A DNA stretch of 64,000 bases from Lasiodiplodia sp. COLG20 (GCA_009801085.1 VNWV01000006.1:2356001-2420000), one strand, 5' to 3'; shown: positions 31,615-44,776, counted from the stretch's first letter. Numbers and translations are program-made. Notes: a model not told the origin generated them from the letters alone.

Positions 31615-34600
31615 ATGGCATCTACAGAGAGAGGCTACCGTCTCGGTGTAGACATTGGAGTGAGTCTCGCATCACTCGCTCTTACGACCCTCCGCTCAAT
31701 GCTACAAACAGGGAACCTTCACCGATATCTGCGTCATCACGCCTGAGGGTAGGACTGTTTCCGCGAAGGTGCCCACAAATGTCTCCGACCAGAGTATCGC
31801 CGTTAAGGACGGGGTCAACCAGGTGAGAAAGCTGCTGAAAGAGAAGTACTCTTGGGATAGCAAATTTGACTACATTCATCATCGCACAACGATTGCAACC
31901 AATGCCATTCTTGAGGGAAAGGGTGCCAAAACCGGCCTTGTTGTTACAGCTGGGCATAGAAGTATCCTCAGTACAAGACGCTCTCAGATTCCCGGTGGCC
32001 TGGGGGCCTGGATCAACTGGCAACCGCCCACACCCCTCGTGCCTCTGGAGAGGACCGTTGAGGCTCCCGAGCGAGTCTCGATTCATGGTGATATTGTTCG
32101 CCAGCTGGATGAAAAGACGTTCCGTGAAAGCCTTCAAGATCTCAAGCGTCAAAAGCCAGAGGCCATTTGCGTTAGTCTGCTCAACTCGTTTGCAAACAAT
32201 GTACATGAGGAGAGTATCAGAAGAATCATCGCGGAAGAGTTCCCCTCGAACGTTGAAGTTGTCACTTCAACTGAAGTTCTTCCGGAAATTCAAGAGGCAA
32301 GTGAGCAAGGGCACTGCCAGGGAGTGATTACTGACATTGACCAGTACGAGCGAACTGTCACCACAGCTGCCAATGCTGTCGTCAAGCCCGTTGTGAAGAA
32401 ATACCTGAACAATTTGAAGGAGCTCCTTGCACCTGATACCGACATCATCAGAATCCTCAAATCTGATGGAGATCTGACATCTGTTGAACTCGCCGGCGAA
32501 CAGCCGGTCAACATCCTGATGAGCGGACCAGCTGGCGGAGTTACCGGCGTCGGCCATGAGATTGCCAAGAACACTCCCTTCAAAAATCTCATCACCCTGG
32601 ATATGGGTGGCACTTCAACTGACTGCGCTCTTATTCCCGGCACGAACACCGTCCTCCGCCGTGAGACTGTTGTCGGCTCTCACACAGTCAAGGCCCCTTC
32701 TGTTGACGTTCGAACTGTTGGCGCTGGTGGAGGCTCGATCGCCCAATTCAACTCTCTGACGAAGGCCTTGCGTGTTGGGCCTGAGTCTGCAGGTGCAACC
32801 CCTGGCCCTGCCGCATATGGGAAAGGCGGTACCATGGCAACCGTTACCGATGCCAATCTTGTCCTTGGATATCTTCCCTCCAACATCCTGGGTGGGGCGT
32901 TCAGCCTTGATGTCCAGGCCGCAACAATCGCCGTCGAATCCATCGCCAGCCAAATGGGTATGACAGTGACGCAGGCCGCTGAAGGTATCATCGATTTGGC
33001 CAACGAAACAATGTATGGAGCTTTGCGTCTCGTATCGGTCGAGCAAGGTTACGATCCTCGGGAATTTGCACTCGTCGCGTTTGGAGGCGCTGGACCTCTC
33101 CACGCAAATGCGGTTGGAAAGCTGCTAGGGGCGTTCCCCATCATCATTCCTCCGGCACCTGGAATCCTCTGTGCTCGTGGTGATGCAGCAACAAAGATGA
33201 GCCATGAGCAATCCTGCACGTACATCAAGCTCTTTTCCAACGCATCGGCAGAGGACTTGAGGACAGCATTTGACAATCTCAAATCCAGCTCCGTAAAGAC
33301 CATGATCAAAGCTCTTGGCACAGACCAGTCTTCGTTCGAGGTGTCTTACCAAGCTGATATGCGGTACAAAGGCCAGGCTTTGATCCTCACAGTCAACATG
33401 ACGGAGTCCGAGCTCATGTGCGAGCAATCAAAGCTGCTCCCCCTTCTTCGTGAAAAGTTTGATGCAGTACACGAACAACAATTCAGCTTCACTTTGGCAC
33501 AGACGATTGATTTGGAAATCATGCGTCTTCGTGTCAAGGCCACAGATGCATCACCAGATATTCCCATCCAATCCATCGAAGATGCTCCCAGTGACACCCC
33601 TCCAGAATCAGCTATCATCTCCCGTAACCCTATCGTCTGCAATGGGGAGACGGTTGAGGCTATCTTCTGGAACCGCTCATTGATCACCAAGAAGGGTTAC
33701 AAGGTATCTGGACCATGCATCATCACCGAGATGGACTCAAACACGCTTATCCTGCCCGGCTACAGTGGTGAGATCGACAACATGGGCAATATTGTCATCA
33801 ACCCAGATCAATCTGCTCAATCCTTGACCAATGGGATTGTGGAGAGCAGAAAATCGGCTGAAGAAGTTGTTGCTACCAACCCGCTTATACCAACGCTCAT
33901 CTCCAGTGCTTTGGGCAGCATTCGCCGCGAGATGGATACGCTCATGCTGCGGTGCGCGATGAGCCCCGCCATTCGCGATCAGCAGGACGAATTCAATGTC
34001 ATCACCAACAACCGTGGCCAAATGCTCGTGGGTCAGTTCGGAAGCTTTATCACTCAATTTCTGCAGAACTGGAAGGGCACCATTGAAGAAGGTGATGTCT
34101 TCGTGACAAACGACGTGTATGGTACGGAAGGTGCCGTATCACATTTGAACGACGTCATAGTGCTCTTGCCCATTTGGTACCATGGAAAAACTGTAGGCTG
34201 GGCTGCGAACTTTGGCCATTTGACGTGAGTATCCATGCCAAGAACTGCAATGAATGGCCGCTTACAAGGATCAGAGACGTGCAAGGGAAAGTGCCTGGAT
34301 CAATGAGCATCAACGCCACCACGATCTTCGAGGATGGGTTGCAGATTCCTTCTGTCAAGCTGTACTCCAAGGGCGTATTCAACGGTGATCTGATGAAGGT
34401 GTTCCTGCGAAACAGCCGCATTCCGGAATGGTTTCAAAGCGATGTGACTGCACTGGTTGCTGCTTGCAGGACTGCTGCTACTCGCGTTTGTGAGGTAAGA
34501 CTCCACCTACCTGGAACAGTTCCTCGCTAAACATTGTGCAGCTCTGCGATCGTTACGGTGCCGAAGTATACGAAGCCGCGTGTGACAGTCTGCTCGACCG

Positions 34601-35882
34601 CTGCCGTTCAGCCATCAGCCAAATCATCGAAACGAAGATGGACGACAACCACAGCAGCTTCACCGACTTCATCGACGACAACGGCCAAGGCATCGGCCCC
34701 TGGATGATCTCCTGCTCCATGCAAAAGCAGAACAACCGCCTAATCTTCGACTGGGACGGCACCAGCCCGCAAGCCGAAACATCCATAAACTTCTACCTCT
34801 CCACCCCCATGTTCAAAATGTTCATCGGCTACTTCCTCCTCGCCATCTACGACCCGCACTGCGTCGTCAACGACGGCTTCCACGACCTCGTCGAGCTGCG
34901 CATCCCCACCGGCACGATCCTGCGGCCCATCCGCCCCGCCGCGCTGTCCTGCCGCACGCACCTCCTCGGCCGCATCATGGACGTCATCCAAGCCCTCTTC
35001 GGCCAGCGCAACGCCGCCTACCGCTCTGCCGCCGGCTTCTCCGACTCGCCGCACCTCTTCTACAGCGGCTACAAGCCGTCTGGCGATTGGTTCCTGCTGT
35101 ACCAGATCGGCTTCGGCGGCGTGCCGGCGCGCCCCGTCGGCGACGGGCCCCACTGCCACTGCCTCTTCCCGGCCATCAAGAGCATCCCGACCGAGACCAT
35201 CGAGCTGTACTTCCCGCTGCTCGTCGAGGCCAACGAGAGCGTCGCGGACAGCGGCGGCGCGGGGTTCTTCCGCGGGGGTAATGCGCAGCGCACGCTGTAC
35301 CGCTTCCTCTGCAAGGGCGAGGTGTCGATTCACGATGACAGGTGGCTGACCAAGCCGTGGGGCGTCAATGGCGGCGAGCCGGGGACGCGGTCGCGGAAGG
35401 GGATTTTCAGGGACGGTTCGTATGGCACGGAGAATCCGAGGTATGAGGCGCTGCCGAGCAAGATGGATCACCTGAGGGTGAAGCCTGGAGATGTGCTCGA
35501 GTGGGTGACGTGGGGTGGTGGTGGGCTGAATGATCCGTTGACCCGGCCGCCGGAGATTGTCGCGCTGGAGGTGCATCGGAAGCTCGTCACGCTGGATGGC
35601 GCGAGGAAGAATTACGGCGTCATCGTGCGGCCGGGGGATTTCAGCGTTGATGAGGAGGCTACAGAGAAACTACGTGAGGAGATGAAAAGAGAAAGGCCGG
35701 TAGAGTGGGGTAAAGACAGCTACAATCGCGGTGGTACCATGAAGGAGCTTATAGAGAGATGTGAAGAGGAGACGGGGATGAAGGCACCCAGACCTCAGTG
35801 GGAGGATGATCCGTATGGGCCGCACATGGCGAGACCGTACGTTCAGCAATGGTTCGAGGAGATGAGAAAGAGAGAAGAGTGA
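31615..35882 (+). CDS. Fused hydantoinase A/B (5-oxoprolinase family)
   Basis: Four exons (31615-31659, 31712-34224, 34275-34494, 34542-35882) join to 1372 residues. Exon 1 is only 45 bp and ends at the nucleotide-binding DIG; exon 2 restores GTFTD, giving the family start VDIGGTFTD. HyuA features follow: HRTTIATNAILE, NILMSGPAGGVTG, LDMGGTSTD and GAGGGSIA. The HyuB half begins near residue 760 (MRCAMSPAIRDQQDEFNV) and includes DVYGTEGAVSHLNDV and the HLTDVQGKVPG segment across intron 2. These ATP-dependent amidohydrolases open 5-oxoproline or hydantoin rings. The fused A-B order is as in eukaryotic 5-oxoprolinases, but the sequence does not settle which ring is cleaved. Cytosolic. Confidence 0.88.
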
Positions 35883-37006
35883 GATCGAGCCGGCTATCAG
35901 TGACAAGAGCGGTGGCGATAGTAGTAGTAGCTCTACTAGAACACCACCAGCCTCCGCGGCTGTGCCACTAAGAATATGACGTATGCTTCTCCAACGAGCA
36001 TCCACGGGCCTCACATGCCATCCGTTGATACTGTGCCGCCTTGTGTCACCCAAAGCATGGTCACCGACACTGCGCCCGTGCGCAATTCCCGCCCTCACCA
36101 GATCTCCCCAGTCAAACCTCAACGTCGACCATGCCACCGCCAGAACCGCTTTTGAAATATCCAGAGCGGCATGTGTTCTATTGGCTCACCCTCGAAACCA
36201 TACTCAGCCGCATCCTTCAATTTCGCCCAGGAGCCTCTTTAATTCCGAGGTCGAAAGGCTGTAGTACGGTCACCGAAGAGTAGATCAACGAACGCATTGC
36301 CGACCTCCGCACAGTCTCCACTTTTACTGAGGGGTCTCGAACCACGAGACCTTGGCAACGGTCTTTTAACTATGGCTCATCGCTTATCGGTCGCAACGAG
36401 GCAATGGCACCGTTCCGTGCATTGGCTACACTGAACTGCATTAACCGGTTTTCTTGTGAGGGGTCAACAGTGTCAAGGATGAAGTGAACGAACACACGTT
36501 TGGTGCTGTTTATTGTGACCGCCAAAGAGAACGTGGCTGGCAGCACAATGAAGTACGAAGGCGGATGGAGCTGGATAGCGGCGGAAGCTCGGATGCAAGG
36601 TGATAGTCATGGACGTTTTTATTTTGGATTTATTGGGGGCCAAAACACTGGGGCCGTGCTCGTATCCGGGCTTGAAAGAAAGGCCAAGGGTACGCAGGTC
36701 TGCTGCTCAATGGCCAATGGGACGAAGCGTGGCCGGATGATTAGTGTAGGCAGCAGTATGGCCCGCCATTTTTCCGTAATTCAATAGAACCACCTTCCGC
36801 TTCAAGCAAATTTGGTTCCGATCCCGGGAGGTGGGGCGACTCGACGCGTCGCCGTTCGCTAAGAGAGGCTGCACGTAAGCAGCTTGCTTTTATTAGGTTG
36901 CTTTGCATTCCGGCCCCGATCTCAACCTACGCCACAACCGATCCGGCCTTAATACTTCAAGAAAAGGAATAGGTAGCGTTTTTAGAATTGCTGCTTCCCC
37001 CTTGCC
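35883..37006. other. Intergenic, no gene recognised
   Basis: About 1.1 kb. A plus-strand frame at 36041-36283 has no recognisable domain. The right end is the promoter of the regulator-like gene. Confidence 0.35.
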
Positions 37007-39061
37007 ATGGCTGCGTCCCACGCGAAAAAGGATCCGCCCCCCAGTTCCATGTCGGTTTTCCAGTCCGACAAAATGCCGTTGATGCGAACTGCGCGACCGG
37101 CATTCACATTGGCTGGTGGAGGATCGTCACAGCCACCGCCCACACTGCTGTTCGTAAATGTTGGATCCGCGCAAAGTCGAGAAGAAAAGCGGCAAATCCG
37201 CGCCCATATTATGTTCACCACGCATGAGGCAAGACGACGCCAAGGAACACAGGGCCGCAAATCCAGCAACAAGAATCCCGAGGAGGATCAACAGAGGGTC
37301 GTTTACCTCCCTGCAACCGAGAATCCTCTGCAAGATGCCAGTGTTATGTGCGAAGATCCTTTCGACTCCCTACCAGTCAAGAGCTTCCCGGGAATGCATG
37401 AACTGGTTGAATACTGTACGTCGCCACCGCTCTGCATATCCGACCACCACTGACAAACCAGACTTCGATGCCTACCCCGGTGTCATGGCAATGACTGACG
37501 GTCAGTCCATGTCAAAAGCCCACCGCCACGTGTGATACTTGTTAACTCAAGTAAATAGATCTCTGGTTGAAGAAAAAGGACAAAGCAGGGAACGCAGTTG
37601 GAAGACGGAATAATACCGTCTGGGACACCATGTCATCGGAGGAGACACCGTTCCTCGTGCTCCTGGCAGAAATGTCACGTTTCCTCGACACAGCCAACCC
37701 CCACGCAAAATGGCGGAAATGCCACTTCTTACTGCGAGAAAGGGCTTTGAGATCAATCCGAGAAGGCTTGACTAAGACAGCAACCGAGCCGTGGAAAATC
37801 TCCGACGGCTACATCACCGCGGTAGCAGGCATGCAAGGCGCAGCGGTACGACTGCAACCCCGTACATCACAACCAACCACGCACACACTAATTCACATCC
37901 ACGCAGACCATCTTCGGCGAAAAGAAAGCCGCCATCTCGCACCTCGCCGGCATGCGCGAGCTCGTGCGGCTGCGCGGCGGCATCGACACGTTCCAAGGCA
38001 TCCCGCGCCGCATCATCATCTGGTGCGAATTCTACGTCTGCGCCGCGCACCACCTGCTGCCGACCATCGCCCCGATACCCCCAGCGCCCTCCTCCCCGGT
38101 CGTTGACAACGATGACGACGATGACACCTCGCCCTTCCCCGCCGCCTTCCGCTCCCTCGTCTCCCGCACGCATGCCCGCACTCTTGCGCGGCTGCCGCAG
38201 CACTGGCACCACCCCGGTAGCAGTCCTACCGTCTTCCCCCTCGTCCGCATCCTCCACGCCCTGCACCTCGTCAGCACCGCCAAGTCCGCCGCCTGGGCTC
38301 CGGACCTCATGCCGCCGGGCCCCTCGCGCGACGCCGTCACGTCGGTGCTGGACGACGCGGGGCACTCGCTGCTCGTGCAGCTGGCGCTGAGCGAGGACGA
38401 GAGCGGCGTCGTCCAAGTCCAAGACGAGGAAGACGGGGAAGATGAACAGGGGAGGTGGAGAGAAGGCGGGGTGGAGTATGAGGAGCAAGGGGAAAATGCC
38501 GAGGACCGCTGGCTCCGCGTCGTGCTGCTGCATGCGGCCCACGTCTATCTCTGGGCCACGCTGAGCCATATCCCGCCGGGGGCGCAGATGAATGTGTTGT
38601 TTTTGGAGAGGCTGAGGAGGGCGTTGGATTTGGGGGATGGGGATGGAGATGGGGAGGGGGAGGGGGAGGAGGCGCAGGGGGGTGAGGAGGAGGGAGAGGA
38701 GGTTGGGGGGCGCGGTCGTGGTGGTGGGGGGGTTAGCGTGCGTGCGGCGTTGGCTCGGTGTGGCGGCGAGGCTGGAGAGGGGCTGATGTGGGCGTTGGCG
38801 GTGGGGTGGTATCTGGCGGATAAGATTTGGATCATGGCGCAGAGCGGGAAGGACCAGGTCCGCATGGCGGCGAGAGGGGGGATGATGCTGGGGTGGTTCG
38901 AGGACCGGATTGCGGAGTTGTTGGAAGCGTTTGGCGTCGGCGAGGAAGGCGGCACGGAGCTTGCGGCGCGGGTGGTGGCGGATTTTCCGGGGACAGATGA
39001 GTTTAGGAGGGGCTGGCATTGTTTGCTGTTGCAGCAGAGATTTCGGGGGCTGCATTACTGA
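37007..39061 (+). CDS. Fungal transcription-factor-like protein without visible DNA-binding domain
   Basis: Four exons (37007-37415, 37462-37500, 37559-37845, 37907-39061) encode 629 residues. LLFVNVGSAQSREEKRQIRAHIM followed by RRRQ, and later HLAGMRELVRLRGGIDTFQG with IIIWCEFYVCAAHHLLP, are characteristic of a large group of fungal regulator-like proteins (the fungal-specific transcription factor middle region). No Zn2Cys6 cluster is present at the N-terminus. Two acidic low-complexity stretches lie in exon 4 (about 38395-38500 and 38632-38705). It could be a co-regulator or a protein that lost its zinc cluster. The hydrolase gene next door is a possible target by position only. Confidence 0.7.
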
Positions 39062-39204
39062 AAGCTGACCGAGTGCTGGCGAGTCAGAATCACATCGATG
39101 AGAGATTGCAGAATGTAGGCCCTTGTCCAACAACACCTTCTTGTAAACTGTAGCACTACCTAACGTCTTCAACATAGTTCAACCTTAATAGGTTTGTGAC
39201 ACTC

Positions 39205-40206
39205 TTAAGCCTTTTCCTTCAGCATCCTGCAAACCCAAGCAGTTCTCGTTTGGATTGACAGCTTCGCCAGCGCCGCCTCAGGCACGATCACATCAAACCC
39301 ATGCGGCCCACCCGGCCAGACATGCAACTCCGCCTGCACGCCATCGCGCCACAACTTCGACGCATACGCCACGCCCTCATCACGAAACGGCTCCGTCGAG
39401 CTGACATCCACATACGCCGGCGGCAGCCCCGACAAATCCACCGCTCTCGCCGGCGCCGCATAGTAGCTCACCTCCGCCCCACCCGCTCTCTCACCAAGCA
39501 GACACTGCCACGTAAACGCATTCGCCTCACCCGTCCAATTCCCACTCCCATCCCCCACGGCAAACTGCCGCACCGAGACAGTATCGTTCCGGTCATCCAG
39601 CATCGCCACGCCCACCACCTGCCCGCACAGCGCCGGCCCGCCCCTGTCCCGCGCCACCAGCGCCGTCGCCGCCGCCAACCCGCCGCCCGCGGACTGGCCC
39701 TCGATGAGGATACGCGTAGCGTCGATGCCCAGCTCGTCCGCGTTCTCACCGACCCATTTCAGCGCTGCGTAGCAGTCCTCGACGGGCGCGGGGAAGGGGT
39801 GCTCGGGAGGCAGCCGGTACTCGACGGACACGACGACGGCGTCGAGTTCCTTTATCCAGGGCACGGTCATGTCGACGCCGGCGAAGCGGTCGCCGGCTGT
39901 CATCCCTCCGCCGTGAATGTGAAAGATGCAGGGTTTGCGGCCGGCGGCGACGCTTTTGGGTTGTTTGAGGGAGACGATGGCGAGGGTGATGTCGTTGCCG
40001 TCGGGCCCGGGGATGGTGCGGTCGGTGTGGGCGAGCTCCGGGTCGGAGAGGAGGGCCCGCGTGGCTGGGCCGGTCATGTCCTCGAAGAATTGGCGGATCT
40101 GGGGGATGCCGGATTTGGAGGTGGGGAAGAGGTCGGTGGGCATGGGTGGGAGGAGGCTGGATATCTCGTCGTCGTATGGAGGACGGGGGAGTTGGTTTGA
40201 AGGCAT
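39205..40206 (-). CDS. Alpha/beta hydrolase fold-3 (hormone-sensitive lipase type)
   Basis: Single exon of 333 residues from the ATG at 40206; an in-frame ATG at 40290 would add 28 residues. The oxyanion motif HGGG is at 98-101 and the nucleophile Ser172 in EGQSAGGG. The acid is expected in VDVSSTEPFRDEG and the His in GPHGFD. No signal peptide, so intracellular. The family hydrolyses short-chain esters, lactones and carbamate-like substrates. Convergent with the regulator-like gene (143 bp between ends). Confidence 0.87.
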   Translation of the reverse strand: MPSNQLPRPPYDDEISSLLPPMPTDLFPTSKSGIPQIRQFFEDMTGPATRALLSDPELAHTDRTIPGPDGNDITLAIVSLKQPKSVAAGRKPCIFHIHGGGMTAGDRFAGVDMTVPWIKELDAVVVSVEYRLPPEHPFPAPVEDCYAALKWVGENADELGIDATRILIEGQSAGGGLAAATALVARDRGGPALCGQVVGVAMLDDRNDTVSVRQFAVGDGSGNWTGEANAFTWQCLLGERAGGAEVSYYAAPARAVDLSGLPPAYVDVSSTEPFRDEGVAYASKLWRDGVQAELHVWPGGPHGFDVIVPEAALAKLSIQTRTAWVCRMLKEKA

Positions 40207-41216
40207 GGTTGTGATTGGTGTTTTCAGTGTTCGTTCTGCAATTGATTTGATTGATGTGCTGGATACTAACATGCCTTTCCACCAAGACATTATATTCTAC
40301 TGCATTTACATGCGCTTCGGACTTTATCTGGTCTTTTCACTCTAAAGTCCGTACACATTTGTCAGTAGAGGACAGGTTTAATTTGTACGTCCTCGCGACG
40401 TTGCAGGTAAGGTTAGATCCGGCCGTTTGAGGAGCTCCATCCGGCTTCCCCGGAGCTGTTTTGTCAGGAGTACAAGGTATACGCCATTACTACAACTCAC
40501 ATGATAGAATTGAGTACCATTTTACGCTGCGAGAGATGTTGGAGACGCATACTTTGCTTACCAATTCTTCCGAAGTTAGCCGTCATAGGCACGTGCCACA
40601 TCCGAAGTTGGCCGTGTTCCCAGCAATCACAGCCATCCGAGAGGGCCACTTTAGGAGATCATGTTCATGTTTCTATAGTGTGCAAAGTAACTCTGATTGT
40701 TATTGTCTTTCGATCCTCAAAGCCCCAAGTGAGAGCCGCTACCTTGCCCAAAGCATGACAAAAAAAGAGCATTTCAAACTACGTAGGACGAATCGATGCA
40801 AAGTCTAGTTTAAATCCGTAAAAATCAAGCTGTAACGGCTTGTTTGTTCTTTTTTTTTTTTTTTCCTACTGGGGTCCCTTACACCAAAAAGGGCTGAGTT
40901 GCATAGCTTGGCTCAATGGTTAAGACAAGGTACTCCGCTTTTAAATGCGAACCTTATTGGTGAGCGTGGCTTTGCAGTGCTATTGCAGGCGTATATTTAA
41001 TCCCAGTTGTTGCCTACCAGCTGAACGCCCAACAATATTCGCCACTTTATGGCTGTGTAGGCTGTGCCGCATGTCTGCATTGCCACGTCAGTGTTATGTA
41101 GGCAGCAACCTGCGCCGCATGTCTGCTATGCCACGTCAAGGTGGGGGTATGCACTGCATCGGAAGAGGCACTTCACCTCTTATATATTCATCAGCCCCAT
41201 TTCAATAGCAACACGA
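40207..41216. other. Intergenic with poly-T run and tRNA-like sequence
   Basis: A run of 15 T is at 40850-40864. About 45 bp later TGGCTCAATGG (near 40911) matches the A-box consensus of tRNA promoters, but no B box or cloverleaf could be formed. A duplicated 28-bp segment lies at 41063-41138. Confidence 0.4.
41063..41138 (+). repeat. Direct duplication of a 28-bp segment
   Basis: 41063-41090 and 41111-41138 both read TGYGCCGCATGTCTGC, two variable bases, then TGCCACGTCA. It lies about 80 bp before the start of the exonuclease gene. Confidence 0.75.
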
Positions 41217-42699
41217 ATGTCATCAATACTTTTGACCAGTACCTTTAGTTCTGCATTAATTTCTCGGGCTAAAGAAAAAGTATTTCCAAGACTGCCCGAA
41301 GAACCGCTTTACAGCTTCCTTCTGAACGACAGACTGAAGCACCGATGTTGCACAACGATCCAGAATCCAATGATCCTAAGTATGTTAAACCAAGCTTTCC
41401 CTATATTTCTATGCTCGCAAAGCTCATGTTGGGGCAGGCAGGATGAAATCTCACACTCAGATGACGCCACAAGGATTCTCGACCATCTCGCTCAATTGAA
41501 AAAGCTAGTCCTTCCAGAAGAAAGTCTTGAAAGCCACGGCTACACTCTGAAATCTCTGTCTGGAGACGACTTGGAGATGAAGAAGCGTTGCCAAGGCTGT
41601 GGTAAAAGTACTCTGTCAAACGCCATTGAACAAGCGAAAATCCCTAGTACTAATGCGCTTCAAGCAATGTCACAGTTCCGAAAGAGAAAATCAAAAAACA
41701 AGTCATCAGAGCGGCTTGAAATGCCAGAGCTGAGATTGGCTCTGCCGAGCGAAGATCCATTGGAGGAGACAGAAAACCAAAGACCTGATCAGGACAGTCA
41801 GCCCGCACTCAAGGTTCCAGAACCTGTTTTAAGATGCAGGTTTCACGATGGTGCACTCAAAGCGAAGGTAATCTCTAAATTCTCTAGCGTTTCACTGAAT
41901 GGCGCGAGCTTACGACATTTACCTGTTCCAGGTCTGGTCATGTTGCGGCCAGAAGCCATCGGCGGCTCCCTGTTCCGGTAGCGAACACCACATCCCACGT
42001 CAGTACCCAGAAGGCGAGCTCGAGCATTACTGGAAGATAGTGCCTACACCTACACCGGTTTCGTGCAAAAGTACTCGGCTGGCTGTCGCCATAGACTGCG
42101 AAATGGGCACCGCTGCATCCGGAGATTCAGAGCTGATCCGCGTCACGCTGGTGGACTATTTCACTTCCGACGTCCTCCTTGACAGTCTCGTGTTCCCCAG
42201 TGTTCCCATGCGAGATCTGAGAAGCCGTTTCTCAGGCGTGACATGGTCTGAATTGAACAAGGCGCGCAAGGCACGTAATTGCATTTTTGGCCGCGAGAAT
42301 GCCAGGAAAGCGGTGTGGAAGTTCGTCGGTCCCAACACCATCGTCGTTGGGCATTCGGCATATAACGATCTCATTGCTCTGCGTTGGGCACATAAGACGA
42401 TCGTTGACACGTACTACCTCGACGCGCTACAGCCTCCGAAGCTTGACATCAAAGACGCAGGAGATGTTAATCAACCGTCCAGCGACTCAAACGAAAGCCA
42501 GCCAACCGCCACTTCAGCCAGTGGTCCAGAACCAAAAAAGGTGCCAAAACGCCCTTCGCCAAAGTCTCTCAAGGGAATGGCATTGGATAAACTCGGTCGT
42601 GAGATTCAGACGGCGGGGAAACAAGGACACGATAGCCTTGAAGATGCTATTGCAACGAGAGATTTGGCACGGTGGGTTGTCTACAACGCCGAAATTTGA
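41217..42699 (+). CDS. DEDDh RNA exonuclease (REX family)
   Basis: Two exons (41217-41867, 41932-42699) encode 472 residues. The catalytic domain in exon 2 has VAIDCEMGT (Exo I, Asp and Glu), VVGHSAYNDLIALRW (Exo II, Asp) and GHDSLEDAIATRDLARW (Exo III, His and Asp). Before it lies a Cys/His cluster split by the intron, CRFHDG...VWSCCGQ, typical of REXO1/Rex4-like fungal proteins, and a CQGCGK motif. The 5' part is uncertain: a possible 43-bp intron at about 41378-41420 would change the N-terminus and make the ATG at 41342 the start. Role: trimming of 3' ends of structured RNAs, probably nuclear. Confidence 0.75.
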
Positions 42700-42943
42700 A
42701 ACATGCGGGATCAGCGAGACAACATTTCTACAGCTCGTTTCGTTTTCATTTCAATCCCTTCTTTTCTGTTTATCCTAGGCAATTAAGTTATTGAACCATT
42801 TTGATCTAGCTGTTGCTTTCGTTAACGGCAAGAACTCATGTTCAGGATTATGACAGGTTCGATGAAAGGATGATTGAACGTGTATGCAAGTAATTTTGAT
42901 TTTGGAGACGTCTAGTGTTGAACATCTTATACTTCTCCAGTGG

Positions 42944-44776
42944 CTATTTCGTAATTGCGTAGAGCATTCCGATGCTGAATACTATTCCACCAGTAGCTGC
43001 GCAAATGCTTTCGTTGCCAACAAGAGCGATGCTCGCTGACCATTTGCACACTACAGCAGCTACCATTCCCACCCAGACAGACACGCAAATGAAGGGCGCC
43101 CAGATGTTTTTCAGTGCGTATAATAGCGTCTTGAGAGCTGATTCCTCCTTCACAGCGTTGTCCTTCTGGGCCTCATTACCCCAAGTCCCATCTAAAAAGG
43201 TTGCAGATGCCCAAAACACAATCGGGGGTTGGGGAAACTGCAAGAAGACTTGACTTGCGCACAGCCAGGGCCACTGCTTCCATCCTGCTCCTCGCCTCGT
43301 GGCCGTGTAAATGGAGCAGAGCAGAGTCCGTGCCGCGATATCAGCAGGGCTTGTCACCGCAGTCCCGGCGCCAGATCTGAGGTAGCGGATGACGATCCAC
43401 GCCTGGAGGTACGGGCCTGCTATGCGGTGCAGGGCGTAGAGCGCGAACATGGGGTTCCGCGAGGTCAGCACCCGCGGATGCGCGATCGTCTCCAGCACAA
43501 TGGCGCGGCTCCAGCGCACCTGCTGGACGATCCAGGAAGCGAAAGTGGAAGGAGCATCCGTCATGACCGTGGCTGTAGGGTGGAAGGTGACTCGGTAGCC
43601 TCGCGAGAGAAGCAGCGTGCTTAGGTGGCGGTCCTCATTGACGATCGGGCGTACTCCGAGAAAGGTCTGGGTGTACCAGGGCATGAGGATTTCGGAGAGA
43701 GCATTGGTCGTGAAAGCAGCGCAAGGTCCCGGCTGGCAGTCGGTGACATCGAATGCTGAGTTCTGCCCGGATGTGAGGGCGAGGTCTGTCCAGTATGTGG
43801 CGCTGACCAAGCGCGTAATTGTGGACTGCGCCGCGTTGTGGATCTGCAAGGCACCGCACGAGCCAGCGATGGCAGGATCCGCGGCCATGGTGGTCAGAAC
43901 CCGGTGGACTGGGGCAGCGGTGGGGTCGAGGTAAGAGTCGGAATCTGAGGACCAAATAAAGGGGATGTCCTGTGCGCGTGCGATGGCAAGAGTAAAGAGG
44001 AATGCGGTGAACATGATGTCCTTCTTTGACACATGTGGTTGGGTGATGCAGATGGCTTTGGCCAAATCACCGGTACCCAGGCTGCCGAGAAGCTTGGAGT
44101 CTTGGAGCACGGCTGCGGCTCGCCGGACCAGGACGCCAAAGACGTGCTCGAGGAACTCGTCTTCGTCTAGTGCCTGATTTTTGTCGCCGTTTGACCTCTG
44201 CACCTTCCAGTCGTCGATCATCCGTGCCGCAATGGCACCGAAGGGCTCATCGAGTTCGATCACAGATACATTGGTTGCGCCGCAGACCTGGTTCGTGCGT
44301 CAGTCCAATTTGCGGCAGTGTAAGTAGCCGCGGGCCGTACCGCGCGGGACGAGAAGGTTATTTGCTGGACGTACACTCTCGGCCAACTCTACCATCTGCA
44401 TATCTTCCGGCTCATTGCCATCAATGCCAACAACAAGCGCTCTAATCGTCCGAGTGCTATCATTCCGATAACTTTCCAAACACTTGCGGAAAAGAGATGG
44501 ATCTTCTCGGTATCCAATGACGGTGGCCACGCAGTCGGCGCGAGCAACACCTTTCTCGCCTAAATCTTCTTGATGCTGAACCCGCTTATACCGTCGCTCC
44601 TGTTTATAGTAATTCCACTCGGAGCATATAATCTGGAAGAAGCCTTCGAGAAGTAGTGGAAAGCCAAATGTGTAGCGGGCAATGACGATAAAGACAAGTA
44701 AGATAGTAACAGTCAACGACAATACCCGCACGCCCTGCGTCGAAGCGGTGCGGAGTTGAGAAAAGTTGAGTGCCAT
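42944..44776 (-). CDS. Processive family-2 glycosyltransferase (hyaluronan/chitin-synthase-like)
   Basis: Two exons (44776-44375, 44287-42944) give 581 residues; the 87-bp intron has a strong GTACGT donor. N-terminal transmembrane segments (about residues 18-50) precede the cytosolic domain. Family motifs are IGYREDP, VVGIDGNEPED, the metal-binding SDSDS, NEDRHLS, and QQVRW (QxxRW), the marks of processive GT2 polymer synthases. Three or more C-terminal helices follow (for example WAPFICVSVWVGMVAAVVC). The related fungal protein ZtGT2 of Zymoseptoria is needed for hyphal growth on solid surfaces. Divergent from a polysaccharide deacetylase gene 494 bp away, with acyltransferase and transporter beyond, suggesting synthesis of a modified extracellular polymer. 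Confidence 0.85.

Noticed and set aside
34740..35576. 278-codon minus-strand frame opposite the hydantoinase gene
   Set aside because: It is a shadow of the GC-rich 3' half of the plus-strand gene.
40905..40975. Possible tRNA gene or SINE head
   Set aside because: An A-box-like TGGCTCAATGG is present, but no B box, no acceptor stem and no paired anticodon stem could be found.
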